Shown piece after piece: positions 5,672-8,672 of a stretch of DNA of 8,672 nt. Position 1 is the stretch's first letter; each line of letters opens with the position of its first letter. The stretch comes from JAAAOZ01 sp964496595 (GTDB lineage Bacteria > Chloroflexota > Anaerolineae > B4-G1 > SLSP01). Both the position numbers and the translations under genes were made by a program. A model generated the notes under the pieces. That model was not told the origin of the DNA, searched no databases, and saw nothing but the letters and a program-made list of their open reading frames with translations. Location of the stretch: contig CAZCAI010000176.1 of NCBI GenBank assembly GCA_964496595.1, forward strand, positions 1 to 8,672, read 5' to 3'.

Positions 5672-7204
5672 ATGACCCATTGGCGCTTGTACCTCACCGC
5701 CTTCATCGGCGGCTTGATCACGTTGGCGCTGGAGTTGACGGCCGCGCGGTTGTTGGCCCCGGCCTTCGGCGCCAGCGAGCCGGTCTGGGCCGCCATCATC
5801 GGCCTGATCCTGCTCTATTTGGCAGCCGGCTCCGAACTCGGCGGGCGCTGGGCGGATCGCTCGCCGCGCGCGGTCACGCTCTACACCATCTTAGTGGCGG
5901 CCGGCGCAGCCATCGCCGTGATCCCGCTGCTGGCGCGGCCCGCGCTCAACTTAGCCACGCAGGGGATGACGACCTGGCGCCTGGGCTGGATCGCGGGACC
6001 GTTCATCGTCGTGCTGCTCCTCTTCGTCGCGCCGGTGACGTTGCTGGCGTGCGTCTCACCCTTTGCTATTCGCCTCTCCATGCGCGAGGTGCGGGCCGCC
6101 GGCAACGTGGCCGGTCGCATCTCCGCCCTCGCGACGCTGGGGAGCTTCATCGGGACCTTTTTGCCGAACCTGGTACTCATCCCCAACATTGGCACGCGGC
6201 GCACCTTCCTGCTGCTGGCGCTGCTGACCGTGGCAACGGGCCTGTGGGGCCTCTGGTCGGCGCGCCGCGCGCGCTTCTATGCCCTGGCGTGGCTCCTGAT
6301 CGTGCTGCTAACGCTCCTCCTGGCGTCCACACCCGGCCCGATCAAGCCGGCGCCGGGTCTTATCCACGAGGAAGAATCCACCTACAACTTCATCCAGGTG
6401 GTGGAGCGCGACACGGCGCGCTATCTGCTGCTCAACGAGGGGCAGGGCATCCACTCCGTCGCCTTTTTGGATAATCGCCTGCTGACGGAGGGGCCGTGGG
6501 ATTATTTCCTCATCGCGCCCTACTTCAACGCCGCGCCCCACCCGCCCGAGGCCGTGGACAGCCTGCTGGTGATCGGGCTGGCGGCGGGAACCACCCCAGA
6601 TCAATACACGCGGATCTACGGACCACTCCCCATCGATGGCGTGGAGATCGACCCGGAGATTGTAGCAGTCGGGCGGCGCTTCTTTGGGATGACGCAGCCC
6701 AACTTGGATGTACACGTCACGGACGGGCGCTACTTCCTGCGACAATCCAAGGCGCGCTACGATGTCGTCGCGGTGGATGCGTACCGCCTGCCCTACATCC
6801 CCTGGCACCTCACGACAGTGGAATTTTTTGAGGAGGTGCGGGCGCACCTCACAGAGGAAGGCGTCGTCGCCATCAATGTGGGCCACACGCCCGGCGATTG
6901 GCGCCTGGTCGCGGCGATGGTCGCCACAATGCGCCAAGTCTACCCCTCGGTGCACGTGATCGACGTGCCGACCAGCTTCAACGCGATTGTAGTCGCCACT
7001 GTGCAGCCCACCACCTCGGAAGCGCTGGCCGATAATCTGCCGCTGCTGACCGATGCGCGCCTGCGCTCCGTGGCCCAATCGGCCCACGAGAACCTGCACA
7101 CCGTGCCCGCCTCCGACCTCATCTTCACCGATGACCACGCGCCCATCGAGCAACTCACCCACGACTTAGCCGTGCGCTATCTGCTGGGCATATCTCCCCC
7201 CTAA
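5672..7204 (+). CDS. Fused membrane domain / spermidine synthase-like protein
   Basis: The 510-residue protein joins a membrane domain (about residues 5-220, roughly six or seven hydrophobic helices) to a cytoplasmic Rossmann-fold domain of the spermidine synthase (SpeE) family (about 230-500). The membrane part starts with the typical TAFIGGLITLALELTAARLLAPAFG, followed by WAAIIGLILLYLAAGSELGGRWADR. In the second part, LLVIGLAAGTTP (298-309) replaces the usual glycine-rich GGGDG loop. VEIDPEIV (324-331) gives the acidic ligand binder, DGRYFLRQS (351-359) and YDVVAVDAYR (363-372) follow, and TDDHAPIEQL (486-495) closes the fold. The canonical synthase has DSTDP at the active site; here it reads DAYRLPYIP, so the second catalytic aspartate seems missing and aminopropyl transfer is doubtful. 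GGAGGG at 5659-5664, seven bases before the ATG, fixes the start. It may bind a polyamine or a decarboxylated-SAM-like ligand and control or couple to transport; that is inference. Confidence 0.9.
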   Translation: MTHWRLYLTAFIGGLITLALELTAARLLAPAFGASEPVWAAIIGLILLYLAAGSELGGRWADRSPRAVTLYTILVAAGAAIAVIPLLARPALNLATQGMTTWRLGWIAGPFIVVLLLFVAPVTLLACVSPFAIRLSMREVRAAGNVAGRISALATLGSFIGTFLPNLVLIPNIGTRRTFLLLALLTVATGLWGLWSARRARFYALAWLLIVLLTLLLASTPGPIKPAPGLIHEEESTYNFIQVVERDTARYLLLNEGQGIHSVAFLDNRLLTEGPWDYFLIAPYFNAAPHPPEAVDSLLVIGLAAGTTPDQYTRIYGPLPIDGVEIDPEIVAVGRRFFGMTQPNLDVHVTDGRYFLRQSKARYDVVAVDAYRLPYIPWHLTTVEFFEEVRAHLTEEGVVAINVGHTPGDWRLVAAMVATMRQVYPSVHVIDVPTSFNAIVVATVQPTTSEALADNLPLLTDARLRSVAQSAHENLHTVPASDLIFTDDHAPIEQLTHDLAVRYLLGISPP

Positions 7205-7284
7205 AATCCCAAAAATCGCACGCGAACGCGGACTTTGTGACATCTTTTACACAGTTTTTGCACGCCTCTTACATGGAGAGTCGC

Positions 7285-7290
7285 TATAAT
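7285..7290 (+). promoter_or_regulatory. Consensus -10 box of the LysW-like gene
   Basis: TATAAT at 7285-7290 is a perfect -10 hexamer. The best -35 candidate, TTGCAC (7258-7263), is 21 bases away, longer than normal, so the promoter may rely on an activator or other elements. Transcription would start near 7297. The 13 bases GCTATAATGAGCG (7283-7295) recur exactly in the tRNA-Val promoter on the other strand. Confidence 0.55.
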
Positions 7291-7296
7291 GAGCGT

Positions 7297-7319
7297 GCTG
7301 GGGGAGAGAAACCACCAGC
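7297..7319 (+). promoter_or_regulatory. Hairpin at the predicted 5' end of the LysW-like mRNA
   Basis: GCTGG (7297-7301) pairs with CCAGC (7315-7319). After one G·A mismatch, GG (7303-7304) pairs with CC (7312-7313), leaving the loop AGAGAAA. The stem begins about where transcription should start, so the mRNA would carry a 5'-terminal stem-loop, a feature known to stabilise some bacterial messages. The ribosome site AGGAGG at 7338-7343 is outside it. Confidence 0.4.
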
Positions 7320-7348
7320 TAAAATTTAAATCCATTTAGGAGGATAGT

Positions 7349-7597
7349 ATGGCGAGTAAAGCATTTTGTCCGGCCTGTGATGAGGCTATCACGATCCAGG
7401 GGAGTCCCAAAGTAGGTCAACGCCTACGCTGCCCTTCCTGCGATACCGAGATCGAGGTCATCGACGTCAATCCGGTGGAACTGGATTGGGCCTACGAAGA
7501 CGAGGATGACTTCTACGAGGACTGGGATGACGAAGACGAAGACGAAGATTGGGACGATGACGACTGGGATGATGACGACTGGGACGACGAAGATTAA
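7349..7597 (+). CDS. LysW-like zinc-ribbon protein with acidic, Trp-rich tail
   Basis: This small protein of 82 residues has two cysteine pairs, CPAC (7-10) and CPSC (28-31), that should bind one zinc, followed by EIEVIDVNPVELDWA. This is the layout of LysW, the amino-group carrier of lysine/arginine biosynthesis (zinc ribbon, then a VDPLEL-like strand, then an acidic tail). LysW ends in EDWGE, whose terminal Glu receives the substrate. Here the tail instead runs on for 33 residues (50-82), 27 of them Asp or Glu, with Trp at 59, 68, 73 and 78, and ends in Glu-Asp without Gly-Glu. A carrier role is therefore doubtful; a LysW-like paralogue of unknown role is the safer call. AGGAGG at 7338-7343 supports the start. 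No lysine or arginine biosynthesis gene is nearby. It is transcribed alone from the promoter at 7285. Confidence 0.85.
   Translation: MASKAFCPACDEAITIQGSPKVGQRLRCPSCDTEIEVIDVNPVELDWAYEDEDDFYEDWDDEDEDEDWDDDDWDDDDWDDED
7548..7594 (+). repeat. Low-complexity repeat encoding W(D)n units
   Basis: The end of the LysW-like gene is made of near-copies of a 15-bp unit, TGGGATGATGACGAC and its variants, coding Trp followed by four acidic residues. Synonymous differences between units (GAT/GAC) show they are not very recent duplications. Such repeats can expand or contract by slippage, so tail length may vary between strains. Confidence 0.6.
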
Positions 7598-7724
7598 CGG
7601 CTCGTAATGCCGCCCTCCCCTTGCGAAGGTTAGCCGAGAGCTTTTCAAACCAGGTTATCCAGAATCAGACATCACTTTTTGGACTAAAATCCCTGCGCAA
7701 CTTTCGCAAAGGTTCTCAAAACAC

Positions 7725-7762
7725 AATCGCGGTCTGCTTGATGATCTAAGCAGACCGCGATT
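7725..7762. terminator. Perfect 15-bp hairpin, likely bidirectional terminator
   Basis: The arm at 7725-7739 (core TCGCGGTCTGCTT) pairs perfectly with 7748-7762 around the 8-base loop GATGATCT. On the plus strand a T-run (7761-7765) follows, so it can end the LysW-like transcript. On the minus strand TGTGTTTTG follows, so it can also end the tRNA-Val transcript. It sits between these convergent units, only a few bases from the tRNA 3' end. Confidence 0.85.
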
Positions 7763-7769
7763 TTTGGTG

Positions 7770-7843
7770 TGGGAGAGCAGAGACTCGAACTCTGGACCTC
7801 GCGGATGTGAACCGCGCGCTCTGGCCAACTGAGCTACTCCCCC
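7770..7843 (-). tRNA. tRNA-Val (anticodon CAC)
   Basis: Read on the minus strand, 74 bases fold as a complete tRNA. The acceptor stem GGGGGAG/CTCTCCC has one G·U pair and the discriminator base is A. The D stem is GCTC/GAGC, and the D loop contains AGTTGG. The anticodon stem CGCGG/CCGCG encloses the loop TTCACAT, which places CAC at positions 34-36 and reads the valine codon GUG. The five-base variable loop is AGGTC, and the T arm is CAGAG-TTCGAGT-CTCTG. The 3' CCA is not encoded (ACAC follows) and must be added after transcription. Confidence 0.95.
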
Positions 7844-7853
7844 AACGCCGCTC

Positions 7854-7881
7854 ATTATAGCATAGGCGTTCGAAAATGCAA
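7854..7881 (-). promoter_or_regulatory. Promoter of tRNA-Val
   Basis: On the minus strand TTGCAT (7881-7876) and TATAAT (7859-7854) are spaced by 16 bases. Transcription would start near 7847, only a few bases before the mature tRNA 5' end at 7843. The promoter fits in the gap after the stop of the DUF3048 gene, so the tRNA is expressed independently of it. Confidence 0.75.
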
Positions 7882-7888
7882 CTGAGAT

Positions 7889-8672
7889 TCAGGGCGTGAA
7901 GCGCAGCCTGGCCTCGTCAAACTCCTCCGAGGTCGTGTCCAGCGGCGCCAGTTGGAACCAGGTGTTGCCCTGCTTGAGCGGCACGGGATTGCCGGCGTCA
8001 TCGATGAAGGTCATCATATGCGAGGGATCTTCCCGCCGCCAATAGGCCTGGAACATCTGGCCGTCGCGCATGATCAGCGCCGGGCCGGATCCCCACATCT
8101 GGATCTGAATGGAGAGTTTCCAGTTACTCTGATCCCCAATCATCTCTTCCCAAAAATCGGTCTCCACGTGATGGGCATAGACCAGCACAACATTCGCGGC
8201 CGTCAACTGCTCGCCGGTCAAATAATCCGTGTGAGTGCGGCCGGCCGTCTGACGCAACCAGCGCCCTTGCGCGCCATCGTAGGTCCATTCCGCCGTACAC
8301 ACCCCCGGCAGATAGTTAATCTCGAAGTACTCGATCGGCGCACCCTCAGTTGCCGGCGTCTCGCTAAAAGCCATCAGCCGGGGGAATTCGGGCCGTTGAT
8401 TGATCCCCCGCTCTTCCGCCAGTTGGCGCAGCACCTCTGGATTGGTGAAGAGCGTGTGCTCAAAGGCCTTGCCCTCCTGAGGAACGCGATAGAAGTAGGG
8501 CTGCCCGACGCCAAAATCGGGCGCGGCGATCTGATCCGGGAAGAGGGGCGACTGCCGGATGAGATCCTTGACGCCGGCGCTGGAGCCGGAGTAGGCGAAA
8601 AGCGCATGATACATCGCGGGAATCTCCAGATCAATCAGCCGGCCGCTGCGCACCGACCCCACCTGCTCCGGG
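7889..8672 (-). CDS. DUF3048 (YerB-like) domain protein, 5' end cut by window edge
   Basis: The frame is open to the right edge, so only the C-terminal 261 or so residues are seen; codons before GTG 8662 read PEQ, and that GTG is not a real start. GSVRSGRLIDLEIPAMYHALFAYSGSSAGVKDLI corresponds to the conserved GPVRSAR...SGGSP-like core of the DUF3048 family, represented by the Bacillus lipoprotein YerB. The later part, with LTAANVVLVYAHH, IQMWGSGPALIMRDGQMFQAYWRRED and TPLDTTSEEFD-like ends, matches the family's C-terminal domain. Members are usually lipoproteins outside the cytoplasmic membrane, but the signal peptide would lie beyond the window. The biochemical role is not established. It is followed on the same strand by tRNA-Val, which has its own promoter. 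Confidence 0.88.
   Translation of the reverse strand, partial: PEQVGSVRSGRLIDLEIPAMYHALFAYSGSSAGVKDLIRQSPLFPDQIAAPDFGVGQPYFYRVPQEGKAFEHTLFTNPEVLRQLAEERGINQRPEFPRLMAFSETPATEGAPIEYFEINYLPGVCTAEWTYDGAQGRWLRQTAGRTHTDYLTGEQLTAANVVLVYAHHVETDFWEEMIGDQSNWKLSIQIQMWGSGPALIMRDGQMFQAYWRREDPSHMMTFIDDAGNPVPLKQGNTWFQLAPLDTTSEEFDEARLRFTP

Noticed and set aside
5593..6474. 293-codon plus-strand frame overlapping the membrane protein
   Set aside because: The Arg/Ala/Gly-rich product is a frame shadow; the frame starting at 5672 has hydrophobic helices, a ribosome site and family motifs.
6308..7162. 284-codon minus-strand frame opposite the spermidine-synthase-like gene
   Set aside because: High GC on the coding strand keeps the opposite strand open; the product resembles no family and lies fully within a well-supported gene.
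7598..7644. Candidate terminator CGGCT/AGCCG with inner CCTT/AAGG just after the LysW-like gene
   Set aside because: The stem is short with a large internal loop and only four T residues follow; the perfect hairpin at 7725-7762 is a far better terminator.
7795..7820. Reading the tRNA as tRNA-His (GTG) on the plus strand
   Set aside because: Only the minus strand gives correct D, T and acceptor arms and U33 before the anticodon, which makes it CAC for valine.
1..8672. CRISPR array, insertion sequence or replication origin
   Set aside because: No regularly spaced repeats, transposase frame, terminal inverted repeats or DnaA-box cluster were seen.

Overview
The window looks like chromosomal DNA from a moderately GC-rich bacterium. 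I infer a member of the Chloroflexota (Anaerolineae-like), because a fused membrane/spermidine-synthase-like protein, a LysW-like acidic zinc-ribbon protein, a DUF3048 lipoprotein and a DUF2804 protein occur together with good TTGAC(A/T)/TATAAT-type promoters and strong Shine-Dalgarno sites. This is a judgement from the kinds of protein present; no ribosomal RNA or taxonomic marker is in view.

Layout. Positions 1-240 hold two small hairpins and a clear promoter. It drives a two-gene unit: a UlaG-like metallo-beta-lactamase-fold hydrolase (241-924) and a DUF2804 protein (949-1983). An AT-richer spacer with a 14-bp tandem repeat (1984-2133) leads into a lower-GC block of about 3.4 kb. That block carries a McrBC-type, GTP-dependent, modification-directed restriction system in the order mcrC then mcrB (2134-5074, overlapping genes). 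Next comes a VapB-like AbrB-fold antitoxin (5202-5456) with a near-consensus promoter, whose toxin partner survives only as a 23-codon PIN-domain stub (5434-5505), and a terminator. GC content returns to over 60% in the fused membrane/spermidine-synthase-like gene (5672-7204). A short LysW-like zinc-ribbon gene with an extremely acidic, tryptophan-studded tail follows (7349-7597), then a long perfect hairpin terminator (7725-7762). On the minus strand lie tRNA-Val(CAC) with its own promoter and the 3' part of a DUF3048 (YerB-like) gene that runs off the right edge.

How the genes work together. McrC and McrB form one machine: McrB is the GTP-driven AAA+ motor and DNA-recognition subunit, and McrC is the PD-(D/E)xK nuclease. 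With the decayed toxin-antitoxin pair beside it, the region reads as a small acquired defence island set in housekeeping or accessory DNA. The flanking genes show no functional link to it.

The points most worth a second look are the unassigned N-terminal half of McrB, the truncated VapC toxin, and the LysW-like protein, which lacks the usual Trp-Gly-Glu end. The spermidine-synthase-like domain also appears to lack a catalytic aspartate.
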